From Pseudoxanthobacter soli DSM 19599 (GTDB lineage: Bacteria > Pseudomonadota > Alphaproteobacteria > Rhizobiales > Segnochrobactraceae), in the NCBI GenBank assembly GCA_945898215.1, contig CAMDHY010000003.1, forward strand, positions 42,566 through 106,565: a stretch of 64,000 nt of DNA, read 5' to 3'. The notes beneath the pieces are model-generated. The model searched no databases. It saw only the letters and a list, made by a program, of their open reading frames with translations, and was not told the DNA's origin. A program made the translations under genes and the position numbers. Positions 15,600-24,580 of the stretch are shown here, piece after piece; the stretch's first letter is position 1, and each line of letters starts with the position of its first letter.

Positions 15600-16520
15600 T
15601 CAGGCGGCGGCTTCGAAGTGGCCGGTCATCGCCACCGGGTCGGGTGCGAGCCCGGTGAAGAGCTCGAAGGCGCGCACCGCCTGGTAGATCGCCATGCCCG
15701 TGCCCGGCAGAACGCGGCACCCGGCGGCGCGGGCGGCCTGCAGCAGCGCGGTCTCGGCGGGGAAATAGACGATGTCGGCCACCCACTGCGCCGGCGTCAG
15801 GCCGCTCGTGTCGAAGGGCGTGCCGGGATACTTCGCCATGCCGATCGGCGTCGTGTTGACGATGCCGTCGGCGCCGGCGATGTCGGCGGAACCCACCCGC
15901 ACGCGGCCCGGGGCGATCGACGCGAAGCGGCCCGCCAGCGCCTCGGCCTGCATCCGGTCGAGGTCGACGATCGAGAGCTCCGCGACGCCGAGCTCGAGCA
16001 GGGCGTGGGCGACCGCCGCGCCGGCGCCGCCCGCGCCGAACTGCACGACCCGCCCGAGGGCGCAGCCGCCCATCGTCTCCTCGAAGCTGCGGGCGAACCC
16101 CCAGCCGTCGGTGTTGAAGCCGAGAATGTGACCGTCGCGGAAGACGACCGTGTTGGCGGCGCCGACGACAGCGGCCTCCTGCGATGTCTGCGACAGGTGG
16201 GAGAGGACGCGGCGCTTGAACGGATGGGTGACGTTGAGGCCGCGGAAGCCGAGCTCCCGCACCGTCGCGAGGACCGCTCCGAGGGCCTCGTCCGGCAGCC
16301 CCAGCGCGTCGAAATCGATGAGCCGGTAGGCGTAGCGCAGTCCGAGCCGTGCGCCTTCGCTCTCGTGCATGAACGGCGTGCGCGAGGCCTGGATGCCCCG
16401 GCCGACCAGCCCGACCATGAGGTCGGCGCCGTCGCCCGTGCCGCGGCCGGGGACGCGGCCCCGCCCGTCGCCGACGAGGCCGGCGAGACGCTCGTGAAGT
16501 GTGCCCGTCTCGACCGCCAA
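15600..16520 (-). CDS. Shikimate/quinate dehydrogenase (AroE family, catabolic)
   Basis: 306 residues. Substrate-binding and catalytic positions are Lys102 (NVTHPFKRR), Asn123 (GAANTV) and Asp138 (GFNTDGWGF). The nucleotide motif GAGGAG (162-167) is followed by VDLDR, where Asp186/Asp188 replace the basic NRT motif of NADP-dependent AroE, so NAD use is expected. The SRTPFMHE block is typical of the catabolic quinate/shikimate dehydrogenase subgroup. It would convert quinate to 3-dehydroquinate and/or shikimate to 3-dehydroshikimate. The start is TTG at 16520 with GGGGAAG upstream; a later start is possible. It heads the leftward operon with dctPQM and aroQ. Confidence 0.88.
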   Translation of the reverse strand: MAVETGTLHERLAGLVGDGRGRVPGRGTGDGADLMVGLVGRGIQASRTPFMHESEGARLGLRYAYRLIDFDALGLPDEALGAVLATVRELGFRGLNVTHPFKRRVLSHLSQTSQEAAVVGAANTVVFRDGHILGFNTDGWGFARSFEETMGGCALGRVVQFGAGGAGAAVAHALLELGVAELSIVDLDRMQAEALAGRFASIAPGRVRVGSADIAGADGIVNTTPIGMAKYPGTPFDTSGLTPAQWVADIVYFPAETALLQAARAAGCRVLPGTGMAIYQAVRAFELFTGLAPDPVAMTGHFEAAA

Positions 16521-16605
16521 GACGCTTCCCCGGTCGGAAGCCGCCTTCGGGCTCCCTTGTCATTCGTTGGCCCGCGTCGATAAATGACACGGACTGAAAC
16601 CCACA

Positions 16606-16624
16606 ATGTACGAACTAGATAGTT
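16606..16624. promoter_or_regulatory. Candidate TetR operator in the aroE/tetR divergent promoter
   Basis: The site ATGTACGAACTAGATAGTT contains the inverted repeat AACTA-GA-TAGTT (16613-16624). Its left 13 bases match, with two differences, a 13-mer before quiC at 17422. It is located 35 bp before the tetR start and 86 bp before the aroE-like start, where an autoregulated TetR operator is expected. Confidence 0.55.
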
Positions 16625-16658
16625 TGGTCAACGACCCCGAGGGGCGAGAAGGCGGCGG

Positions 16659-17345
16659 ATGGCGACCCGAGACGACGCGCGCCGGCGCAAGGCGGACGGA
16701 GCCCCGACGCGGCAGCAGGATCCGGAGGGGACGCGGCGGAACATCCTCGAGATCGCCTCGGAGGAATTCGCCCTGAACGGGCTGTCGGGCGCCCGGATCG
16801 ACGAGATCGCCGCCCGCACGCGCTCGTCGAAGCGGATGATCTACTACTACTTCGGCGACAAGGAGGGGCTGTACCTCGCCGCGCTGGAGAACGCCTATCG
16901 GCTGGTGCGCGAGGGCGAGGCGGAGCTCGACACCGACGGCCTGCCGCCGGTCGAGGCGCTACGGCGTCTCGTCGAGTTCACCTTCGACCATCACCACCAG
17001 CACGAATCCTTCATCCGCATGGTGATGATCGAGAACATCCATCACGCCGACTATCTCGACCGCTCCGAGGTCATCCGGCAGCTGAACGTCACCGCCATCG
17101 ACAACATCGCCAGCATCTACTCGCGCGGCGTGGCGGAGGGCTGGTTCCGACCCGGGCTCGACCCCGTCGACCTGCACTGGCAGATCAGCGCGCTCTGCTT
17201 CTTCAACGTCTCCAACCGGGCGACCTTCTCCCGCATCTTCGACCGCGACCTCGGCAGCCTGGAGGCCCAGGCGACCCTGCGCGGCCAGGTCGTCGACATG
17301 GTGCTGCGGTTCGTCATGCGCGCCGACCGCCTCGCCGCCGAGTAG
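16659..17345 (+). CDS. TetR-family transcriptional regulator
   Basis: 228 residues. The N-terminal helix-turn-helix covers about 25-75 (TRRNILEIASEEFALNGLSG, then TRSSKRMIYYYFGDKEGLY). The C-terminal helical domain is the ligand pocket. Local and C-terminal features resemble the subgroup that regulates aromatic and quinate catabolism, but a specific inducer cannot be read. It is divergent from the aroE-TRAP-aroQ operon and 115 bp upstream of quiC. The shared ATGTACRAACYAG motif in both promoters makes it the likely regulator of the whole set. Confidence 0.88.
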   Translation: MATRDDARRRKADGAPTRQQDPEGTRRNILEIASEEFALNGLSGARIDEIAARTRSSKRMIYYYFGDKEGLYLAALENAYRLVREGEAELDTDGLPPVEALRRLVEFTFDHHHQHESFIRMVMIENIHHADYLDRSEVIRQLNVTAIDNIASIYSRGVAEGWFRPGLDPVDLHWQISALCFFNVSNRATFSRIFDRDLGSLEAQATLRGQVVDMVLRFVMRADRLAAE

Positions 17346-17421
17346 CGCCGCCGCCAACGCCGGCGATCCTCCGCACCGGACCGCCGGCCTTGAATCGACG
17401 CCGGCGGCCGCGTACGTCATT

Positions 17422-17440
17422 ATGTACAAACCAGTTCGTT
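17422..17440. promoter_or_regulatory. Candidate TetR operator upstream of quiC
   Basis: ATGTACAAACCAG followed by TTCGTT repeats the motif seen at 16606 (11 of 13 bases identical), with the imperfect dyad AACCAG/TTCGTT. It ends 20 bp before the quiC ATG. This supports control of quiC by the same TetR protein. Confidence 0.5.
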
Positions 17441-17460
17441 ATAATGGTTGGGAGGGCGCC

Positions 17461-19341
17461 ATGCGGAGGTCGATCGCCACGGTGTCGATCAGCGGCGACT
17501 TCGCCGAGAAGCTCGAGGCCATCGCCGCGGCGGGGTTCGACGGCATCGAGATCTTCGAGAACGACTTCCTCGCCTTCGACGGCTCGCCGCGCGATGTCGG
17601 CCGCATGGCCCGCGACGCCGGCCTCGAGATCACCCTCTTCCAGCCCTTCCGCGACTTCGAGGGCCTGCCGGAGCCGCTCCGCGCCCGCACCTTCGACCGG
17701 GCCGAGCGCAAGTTCGACGTCATGGCCGAGCTCGGCACCGACCTGATGCTCGTCTGCTCGAGCGTCTCCCAGGCGGCCCTCGGTGGCATCGACCGCGCCG
17801 CCGCCGACTTCCACGAGCTCGGCGAGCGCGCGGCCCGCCGCGGGCTGCGCGTCGGCTACGAGGCGCTCGCCTGGGGCCGCACCGTCAGCGACCACCGCGA
17901 CGCCTGGGAGATCGTGCGGCGGGCGGACCACCCGGCGATCGGCCTCGTGCTCGATTCCTTCCACACGCTCGCCCGCGGCATCGACGTCGACACCATCCGC
18001 GCCATTCCGGCGGACCGCATCTTCATCGTCCAGCTCGCCGACGCCCCGGCGGTGCCGATGGATTTCCTCTACTGGAGCCGGCACTTCCGCAACATGCCGG
18101 GGGAAGGCGACCTGCCCGTCGAGGCGTTCATGCGGGCGGTCGCGGCGACCGGCTACGACGGCTATCTCTCGCTGGAGATCTTCAACGACGTCTTCCGCGG
18201 CGGCTCGCCGAAGTCGATCGCCGTCGACGGCCATCGCTCCCTCGTCCACCTGATGGACAAGGTGCGCCGCGCCGAGCCGGGCATCCGGATCTCGGTCCCG
18301 CCGATGCCGGCGCGGGCGACGGTGCAGGGGATCGAGTTCGTCGAGTTCGCCTCCGGCGACGAGGGCGGCGCGGCGCTGCGATCCGAACTCGCCGTCCTCG
18401 GCTTCTCGGAGGCCGGCCGTCACCGCTCCAAGGACGTGACGCTGTTCCGGCAGGGCGAGGTCAACATCGTCGTCAACAGCGACCGCGCCGGGCTGGCGCG
18501 CGCGTCCTTCCTCACCCACGGCACCTCCGCCTATGCGATCGGCCTGCGGGTCGACGACGCCGCCGCCGCGCTCGAGCGGGCCCGCGCGCTCGGCGCCGAG
18601 ACGTTCGAGCAGCCGGTCGGGCCGGGCGAGCTCCTGATCCCGGCGATCCGCGGCGTCGGCGGCGGCCTCGTCTACTTCGTCGACGGCGTCTCGCCGCTGT
18701 CGAAGGTGTGGGAGATCGAGTTCACGCCGAGCGACGCCGCCCCCCGTCCCGGCGTCGGGCTGACGCGGATCGATCACCTCGGCCAGACTGTCGAGCAGGA
18801 CGAGTTGCTGTCGTGGCTGCTCTACTACACCGCGATTTTCCGCACCGAGAAGACGCCCCAGGTCGACGTCGTCGACCCCGGCGGCCTCATCCGCAGCCAG
18901 GCGATCGAGAGCGCCGACGGCGGCTTCCGGCTGGCGCTCAACAGTGCCGAGAACCGCCGGACGATGGCCGGCCGGTTCATCACCGAGAGCTTCGGCTCCG
19001 GCCTGCAGCACATCGCGTTCGCCACCGACGATCTCTTCGCCACCGCCGGGAAGCTCGCCGGCGCCGGCTTCCGGTCGCTGCCGATCTCGCCGAACTACTA
19101 CGACGACATCGAGGCGCGCTTTGGCCTCGATCCCGCGGTGTCGGACCGCATCCGGGCGGCGAACATCCTCTACGACCGCGACGAGGGCGGCGAGTTCTTC
19201 CAGCTCTACGCGCCGGCGTGGGCCTCGGGCTTCATCCTCGAGGTGGTGGAACGGCGCGGGCGCTACCGCGGCTACGGCGCCCCCAACGCCCCCTTTCGCA
19301 TCGCCGCCCAGAAGCGGCTGCTCGGATCACGACGGCCCTAG
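17461..19341 (+). CDS. quiC: 3-dehydroshikimate dehydratase, fused to HPPD-like domain (QuiC type)
   Basis: 626 residues, the usual length for two-domain bacterial dehydroshikimate dehydratases. The N-terminal sugar-isomerase TIM barrel has the metal set Glu134 (GYEALAW), Asp165 (LVLDSFH), Gln191 (IFIVQLADAP) and Glu239 (LSLEIFND), as in QuiC/AsbF enzymes. From about residue 290 there are two VOC modules resembling 4-hydroxyphenylpyruvate dioxygenase (TRIDHLGQTV, LQHIAFATDD, FFQLYAP). It dehydrates 3-dehydroshikimate to protocatechuate, the entry to the beta-ketoadipate pathway. The ATG at 17461 follows GGGAGGG. It completes the pathway begun by the aroE-like and aroQ genes. Confidence 0.92.
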   Translation: MRRSIATVSISGDFAEKLEAIAAAGFDGIEIFENDFLAFDGSPRDVGRMARDAGLEITLFQPFRDFEGLPEPLRARTFDRAERKFDVMAELGTDLMLVCSSVSQAALGGIDRAAADFHELGERAARRGLRVGYEALAWGRTVSDHRDAWEIVRRADHPAIGLVLDSFHTLARGIDVDTIRAIPADRIFIVQLADAPAVPMDFLYWSRHFRNMPGEGDLPVEAFMRAVAATGYDGYLSLEIFNDVFRGGSPKSIAVDGHRSLVHLMDKVRRAEPGIRISVPPMPARATVQGIEFVEFASGDEGGAALRSELAVLGFSEAGRHRSKDVTLFRQGEVNIVVNSDRAGLARASFLTHGTSAYAIGLRVDDAAAALERARALGAETFEQPVGPGELLIPAIRGVGGGLVYFVDGVSPLSKVWEIEFTPSDAAPRPGVGLTRIDHLGQTVEQDELLSWLLYYTAIFRTEKTPQVDVVDPGGLIRSQAIESADGGFRLALNSAENRRTMAGRFITESFGSGLQHIAFATDDLFATAGKLAGAGFRSLPISPNYYDDIEARFGLDPAVSDRIRAANILYDRDEGGEFFQLYAPAWASGFILEVVERRGRYRGYGAPNAPFRIAAQKRLLGSRRP

Positions 19342-19397
19342 CCGCGCGACCAGTGGCACACGCGACGCCCCCCGATCATCGGCACCGCGGCGCCCGC

Positions 19398-20267
19398 CTA
19401 TCGATGCGCCGGCTCGGCCAGATCCGCCCGCATCGTCCGCCCCAGCTGCCGCGCCGACTTGACGCGCGGCAGCGCCATCTCCGCGATCGGAGCCCGCGCG
19501 GCGCCGAAGCGTTCTTCGTACTCATGGAAGTTGTCGAAGCGTCGGCGGGTGACGTTGTCGACGAAGGTCTCGGCCGGCACCCCCTCGGCGAGTAGGAGGG
19601 CATGATCCTCGAGCTCGATGTGGAAGTAGACGAAGCGGTCGCCGACCTCGGCCGCCGCCATCCGCGTGATCGTCCAGCCGTTCACCAGCGCGCCCGCCTG
19701 GACGAGCACACCGTCGATCAGGAGGGCGTGATCCGGCGACAGGCAAAGGTCGCGGTTCGGCAGCCCGTCGCCGAGGGCACCCGGGGCGATCCGGATCGGC
19801 AGCACGCGCAGAGGGTCGCCGAAGCGGGAATGGCAAGTCTGCCGACCGACCCATAGCACGGGGCGGTGCTCCCCCGTGGCGGTCAGGACGACGTCGCCGA
19901 TCGCGAGGCGCTCGACGGGAACACTGCCGCCGGGCGTGGCAATGGCGGTTCCGGCGAGGAAGCAGACCGGCAGCGGGCCGCTGTTGGTGGGCTCGACGTT
20001 ACCCTGCTGAAGGCCGGTGTCGTTTGTGAACAGAAAATAGACATCAGGGGCTAACTCGCTCGATCCGACAATGCCGCCGTTCGAGAACGTGGCAACGGTC
20101 CAGGCCACGCTGGATTGGCCGTTGACCGTAAAGATGCTGTCGACTTCGATCGGATTCTCCGAGACCCGCAGCCCGCCGCCAGTGCCAGACCCGGAAGAAT
20201 TGATCGTCAATTCCGACTGGTTGATGGTCACGGGATAGGTGTGCGCGAATAACCAGTCTTCGGCCAT
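19398..20267 (-). CDS. Hint (hedgehog/intein) domain protein
   Basis: 289 residues. The first ~125 residues are Gly/Ser/Thr/Asn-rich and beta-like without a recognised fold. A Hint_2 domain then begins at CFLAGTAIATPGG, with the nucleophile-position Cys, a block-B-like TATGEHRPVLW and the LCLSPDHALLIDG block. Such domains in alphaproteobacteria sit in secreted or surface proteins and can self-process, but many lack the C-terminal Asn needed for full splicing, as here. The ATG at 20267 has AGGGAGG upstream. It is convergent with quiC and divergent from tssA, so it shares the intergenic region with the secretion locus. A link to the T6SS is only positional. Confidence 0.8.
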   Translation of the reverse strand: MAEDWLFAHTYPVTINQSELTINSSGSGTGGGLRVSENPIEVDSIFTVNGQSSVAWTVATFSNGGIVGSSELAPDVYFLFTNDTGLQQGNVEPTNSGPLPVCFLAGTAIATPGGSVPVERLAIGDVVLTATGEHRPVLWVGRQTCHSRFGDPLRVLPIRIAPGALGDGLPNRDLCLSPDHALLIDGVLVQAGALVNGWTITRMAAAEVGDRFVYFHIELEDHALLLAEGVPAETFVDNVTRRRFDNFHEYEERFGAARAPIAEMALPRVKSARQLGRTMRADLAEPAHR

Positions 20268-20465
20268 GGCCGCCTCCCTGCTGGGAGGCACGCTAGCCGA
20301 GCGCCGTCTCCGTTCCATGACGGACGCGGGCGACCGCACGGGCCCCCGATGCCGGCATCGTTCACACGACTGTCAAGTGGAGCCAGCAAAACAATGTCGT
20401 GGCTGACGCGCGTGCCGGCACCGGCCGGCGACGCGGGGAGGCGGCCGCGCTGAACGGATGCGCTG

Positions 20466-22097
20466 GTGTCAACCGACTTCGCAGACCCCCGGACCGGAAA
20501 CGGCGCGGCGCCCGTCTCGACGGATGCGCCGGCTGGCGTCGACGCGCGCGACACGCCCGAGTACGAGGCGCTGGAGGCGGAGGTCCGAAAGATGGACGCC
20601 GACGGCCCGCTCAGCGTGCGCTGGGCCTCCGTCGTCGCCGATGGCCTCGACTTCCTGCGCGTCCGGTCGAAGGACCTCCTGGTGGCGGCCTGGGTCACCT
20701 ATGGCCTCTCCCGCCAGGAGAGCTACCGGGGTCTCGCCACCGGCCTCGGTCTCGTCGACGGGATGCTGCGCACCCATTGGGACGGGCTGTTCCCGCCGCT
20801 GCGGCGCGAGCGGGCGCGGATCGCCGCCCTCGACTGGCTGTTCGAGCGGCTCGCGAGCCTGTTCGCCGATCGCGAACCCGAGGAAGGGGAGGGGCCGGCG
20901 GTCGCCGCGGCCGCCGCGGCTCTCGCCTCGATCGCCGCCTTCGCCGATGACAAGCTGCCGGGCAGGCAGATCGCCACGCACGAACTGCTGCGGATGCTGA
21001 CGCGGCGGGCGGACGTCGCGCGGCAGGCAGAGGCGCAGGCTTCAGTGGCCCCGGCGACGCCGGCCGCGCTGCGCCCCGCCACCACTGTCGCGGCTGCGAC
21101 GGCTTCGGCTCCCGCCAGCGCACCGCGTCCAGTCACGTTCACGCCTGTCCCGCTTCCCACCGTCGCGGCGCTGCCAAGCGGAGCTGACGCCGGAGAGATC
21201 GGCCGGGCGATCGGCCAGATCGAGACCAACCTTCGCCAGGTCGCGGCGGCGCTGCGCGAGGCGGACCCGACCGACCCGCGCGCCTACGTCCTCGCCCGCA
21301 CCGCCGCCTGGTTGCCAGTGCAGCAACTGCCACCTCACACCGACCGGCGCACGCTTCTCGCTCCGCCCTCCGCCGAGCGCCTCGCCGCCATCGCCGCCCT
21401 GACGACAAACGGCCGTCCACGCGACGCGCTGCTCGCCGTCGAGGCGACCGCCTCGACGGCGGTGTTCTGGCTCGACGGCCAGCGCCTCGCCGTCGAGACA
21501 CTGACGGCGCTGGGCGCCGAGTTCGGGCGGGCGCGGGAGGCCGTCACCGGGCTGGTGGGGGCGTTCGTCCGCCGCTTCCCGCTCCTGCTCGACCTCTCCT
21601 TCGCCAACGGCGATCCGTTCGCGGCACCGGCGACCCGCCGCTGGCTGGAGGAGAGCGCCGGCCTCGGTGCGCCCACCGGCGGCAACGGCGCCGGCGACGG
21701 CGGCGAGGTCGCGACGATCGTCGCCGAGGCGACGACGCTGGCGGAGGCCGGTCGGGCACGCGAGGCGATGGTGCTGCTGGCGCAGGCGATCCGCGCCACC
21801 GCCGTCGGCCGCGAACGCTTCCTGCTCCGCCTCGCCCAGGCGGAGCTCGGCCTCGCGCACGCTATGGTTCCGCTGGCGCTCGAACTGCTCGCGCTGCTGG
21901 CCGACGAGGCCGACACGCTCGGCCTCGAGAGCTGGGAGCCCGATCTCGCCGCCCGCGCCAGCGAACTCTGGCTGCGTGCGCTCGCCCACCCCGGTGCGAA
22001 GTCGCTCCCGGCCGACCTGCACCGGCAGGCGAGCGACCGTGCCCGCAGCCGCCTCACCCGCACCGACGCGGCAATCGCCGCCCGTTACCTCAGTTGA
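20466..22097 (+). CDS. tssA: Type VI secretion system protein TssA
   Basis: About 543 residues from a GTG at 20466. An ImpA_N domain lies around residues 45-165 (LRVRSKDLLVAAWVTYGLSR and the DGLFPPLRRERARIAALDWL block). An Ala/Pro-rich linker follows, then a VasJ-like C-terminal domain (RTAAWLPVQQLPPHTDRRT, RRFPLLLDLSFANGDPFA). TssA primes and caps the sheath during assembly. The ribosome-binding site for the GTG is weak: GGGGAGG lies about 25 bases upstream, so the true start is uncertain. It is the first gene of the tssABCEFG operon. Confidence 0.88.
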   Translation: MSTDFADPRTGNGAAPVSTDAPAGVDARDTPEYEALEAEVRKMDADGPLSVRWASVVADGLDFLRVRSKDLLVAAWVTYGLSRQESYRGLATGLGLVDGMLRTHWDGLFPPLRRERARIAALDWLFERLASLFADREPEEGEGPAVAAAAAALASIAAFADDKLPGRQIATHELLRMLTRRADVARQAEAQASVAPATPAALRPATTVAAATASAPASAPRPVTFTPVPLPTVAALPSGADAGEIGRAIGQIETNLRQVAAALREADPTDPRAYVLARTAAWLPVQQLPPHTDRRTLLAPPSAERLAAIAALTTNGRPRDALLAVEATASTAVFWLDGQRLAVETLTALGAEFGRAREAVTGLVGAFVRRFPLLLDLSFANGDPFAAPATRRWLEESAGLGAPTGGNGAGDGGEVATIVAEATTLAEAGRAREAMVLLAQAIRATAVGRERFLLRLAQAELGLAHAMVPLALELLALLADEADTLGLESWEPDLAARASELWLRALAHPGAKSLPADLHRQASDRARSRLTRTDAAIAARYLS

Positions 22098-22119
22098 GAC
22101 CAACACCCGGGGACAGATC

Positions 22120-22620
22120 ATGGCCAGCGAAAGCTCAGTCGCTCCGAAGGAGCGCGTCAACATCCGCTACAAGCCGGCGATCGGCAACGCCAAGGAAGAA
22201 GTCGAGCTGCCGCTGAAGCTCCTGATGGTCGGCGACTACACGCTGAAGGCGGATGATCGGCCGATCGACGAGCGGTCCCTCGTTTCGATCGACAAGGACA
22301 CCTTCGACGAGGTGCTGAAGGGCTACAATCTCAACCTCGATCTCAGCGTCGACAGCAAGCTCGACGAGGCCGTCAGCGACGAGAAGATGGCGGTATCGCT
22401 GAAGTTCGAGCGGCTGCGCGATTTCGAGCCCGAGCAGGTGGTCCAACAGATCCCGGAGCTGAAGCGGCTGCTCGAGCTGCGCGACGCGCTGCTCGCCCTG
22501 AAGGGTCCGCTCGGCAACGTCCCGGCCTTCCGCAAGGCGATCCAGGGCGTGCTCGAGGACGAGACGAGCCGCACCCAGCTCGTTTCCGAGCTCCTCGGCG
22601 ACAAGCCCGCAACCGAATGA
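22120..22620 (+). CDS. tssB: T6SS contractile sheath small subunit TssB
   Basis: 166 residues, the normal TssB/VipA length. The N-terminal RVNIRYKPAIGNAKEEVELP and the LLMVGDYT and NLDLSV blocks are diagnostic. It forms the contractile sheath with TssC, encoded 37 bp downstream. The ATG at 22120 follows GGGGACAG. Confidence 0.95.
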   Translation: MASESSVAPKERVNIRYKPAIGNAKEEVELPLKLLMVGDYTLKADDRPIDERSLVSIDKDTFDEVLKGYNLNLDLSVDSKLDEAVSDEKMAVSLKFERLRDFEPEQVVQQIPELKRLLELRDALLALKGPLGNVPAFRKAIQGVLEDETSRTQLVSELLGDKPATE

Positions 22621-22657
22621 CCCGGCGGACGCCGCCAGCGACAGGAGTGCTCCGCTC

Positions 22658-24145
22658 ATGACGAACACGGATGTCCAGACGACCGCCGACGCCGGTGCCA
22701 CGACGACCACCGAAGCGTCGATCCTCGACCAGATCCTGCACGAGACCCGGTTGCGCCCGAACGACGAAGGCTACGACGTCGCCAAGCGGGGCGTCGCGGC
22801 CTTCATCTCCGAGCTGATGAAGCCGGCGCGCGCCGACGAGAAGGTCAACAACGCCATCGTCGACCAGATGATCGCCGAGATCGACCGCAAGGTCTCCGCC
22901 CAGCTCGACACCGTCCTCCACAACGAACAGTATCAGGCGCTCGAGTCGGCTTGGCGCAGCCTCAAATTCGTCATCGACCGCACCGATTTCCGCCAGAACA
23001 TCCGCATCGAGATGCTGAGCACCTCGAAGGACGAGCTACTGAACGACTTCGAGGATGCGCCGGAGACGGTCAAGGCCGGCTTCTACAAGCACATCTACAC
23101 GGCGGAGTTCGGCCAGTTCGGCGGCCAGCCGATCGGCGCGATCATCACCAACTACGAGTTCGGCATCGGCAACCAGGACATCAAGCTGATGCAGTACATG
23201 GCGAGCGTCGGCTCGATGGCGCACGCCCCGATCATCGGCGCTGCCGCACCCTCGATGTTCGGCGTCGACAAGTTCGAGGAAGTCGCCAACCTCAAGGACC
23301 TCGCCTCGATCTTCCAGGGCCCGAAGTACGCCAAGTGGAACTCGTTCCGCGAGAGCGAGGATGCCCGCTATTTCGGCCTCGCGATGCCGCGCTTCCTGCT
23401 CCGGCTACCCTATGGCCCCGACACCGTGCCGGTGAAGAGCTTCAACTACGACGAGAGCGTCGCCGGCGAGACAGAGAACTACCTGTGGGGCAACGCCTCG
23501 ATGGCGTTCGCCACGCGGCTCACCGACAGCTTCGCGAAGTTCCGCTGGTGCCCGAACATCATCGGCCCGCAGTCGGGCGGCGCGGTGGAGAACCTGCCGG
23601 TGCACACCTTCGAGTCCCTCGGCCAGCTGCAGGCGAAGATCCCGACCGAGGTGCTCGTCTCCGACCGCCGCGAGTACGAACTGGCCGAGCAGGGCCTGAT
23701 CGCGCTCACCATGCGCAAGGGCTCCGACAACGCCGCCTTCTTCTCCGCCAACTCCGTGCAGAAGCCGAAGTACTTCGGCACCTCGTCGGAGGGCAAGGAG
23801 GCCGAGCTCAACTACAAGCTCGGCACGCAGCTGCCCTACATGTTCATCATCAATCGCCTGGCGCACTACATCAAGGTGCTGCAGCGCGAGAACATCGGCA
23901 GCTGGAAGAGCCGCGGCGAGCTCGAGGGCGAGCTCAACAAGTGGATCCGCCAGTACGTCGCCGACCAGGAGAACCCGTCGGCCGAGGTGCGCTCGCGCAA
24001 GCCGCTGCGCAAGGCCGAGATCGTCGTCGAGGACGTCGAGGGCGAGCCGGGCTGGTACCGCGTCAACATGGCCGTGCAGCCGCACTTCAAGTACATGGGT
24101 GCCGACTTCACGCTGTCCCTGAAGGGCAAGCTCGACAAGAGCTGA
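22658..24145 (+). CDS. tssC: T6SS contractile sheath large subunit TssC
   Basis: 495 residues, typical for TssC/VipB. Recognisable stretches include QYQALESAWRSLKFV, ALLTNYEFG-like AIITNYEFGIG, SLFGVDKF-like SMFGVDKFEEV, and the C-terminal VEDVEGEPGWYRVNM. Together with TssB it builds the sheath that drives the Hcp tube. Its stop overlaps the tssE start (TGATG). Confidence 0.96.
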   Translation: MTNTDVQTTADAGATTTTEASILDQILHETRLRPNDEGYDVAKRGVAAFISELMKPARADEKVNNAIVDQMIAEIDRKVSAQLDTVLHNEQYQALESAWRSLKFVIDRTDFRQNIRIEMLSTSKDELLNDFEDAPETVKAGFYKHIYTAEFGQFGGQPIGAIITNYEFGIGNQDIKLMQYMASVGSMAHAPIIGAAAPSMFGVDKFEEVANLKDLASIFQGPKYAKWNSFRESEDARYFGLAMPRFLLRLPYGPDTVPVKSFNYDESVAGETENYLWGNASMAFATRLTDSFAKFRWCPNIIGPQSGGAVENLPVHTFESLGQLQAKIPTEVLVSDRREYELAEQGLIALTMRKGSDNAAFFSANSVQKPKYFGTSSEGKEAELNYKLGTQLPYMFIINRLAHYIKVLQRENIGSWKSRGELEGELNKWIRQYVADQENPSAEVRSRKPLRKAEIVVEDVEGEPGWYRVNMAVQPHFKYMGADFTLSLKGKLDKS

Positions 24146-24558
24146 TGGCCGCCCGCACCCTCACCGAGCGCATCGCGCTCGCCGCGGAGGCGCCCGGCCG
24201 CCGCGCTGCTGTCGACCGCAACACCGCGGTCGACAGCGTGCTGGCGAACCTCAAGGACGTGCTGAACTCCCGGGCCGGCTGCGCGGAAACGCGGCCGGAC
24301 CTCGGCGTGCCGGACTTCAACGATCTCGTCGGCAAGTTTCCGGACGCGATCCACATCATCGCGCGCGCGGTGAAGGATCAGATCGACCGCTTCGAGCCGC
24401 GCCTCACTGCGGTCAGCGTCCGCCACGTCGAGGACCCCGACAATCCGCTCAACCTCGTCTTCGAGATCCACGCAGCTCTCGTCGTCGACGGCACGGAGGG
24501 CCGCGTCACCTTCGAGACGGTGCTCGGCGACGACGGCTTCATGCAGGTGAGGAACTGA
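24145..24558 (+). CDS. tssE: T6SS baseplate subunit TssE (gp25-like)
   Basis: 137 residues, single gp25-like domain. The DSVLANLKDVLNSRAGCAET block and the FEPRLTAVSVRHVED block match TssE proteins, which act as baseplate wedge components and sheath initiation points. The ATG overlaps the tssC stop, indicating translational coupling. tssF follows after 22 bp. Confidence 0.92.
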   Translation: MAARTLTERIALAAEAPGRRAAVDRNTAVDSVLANLKDVLNSRAGCAETRPDLGVPDFNDLVGKFPDAIHIIARAVKDQIDRFEPRLTAVSVRHVEDPDNPLNLVFEIHAALVVDGTEGRVTFETVLGDDGFMQVRN

Positions 24559-24580
24559 CAGGTGAGGAACTGACCGGGCG

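Noticed and set aside
17314..19011. Minus-strand 565-codon frame opposite quiC
   Set aside because: quiC on the plus strand has all catalytic residues and normal length; the antisense product is Gly/Arg/Ala-rich with no motif.
20401..20465. Possible sigma-54 promoter before tssA (TGGCTGACGCGCGTGC)
   Set aside because: The GG-to-GC distance is one base too long for a -24/-12 element and the -12 box lacks TTGC.
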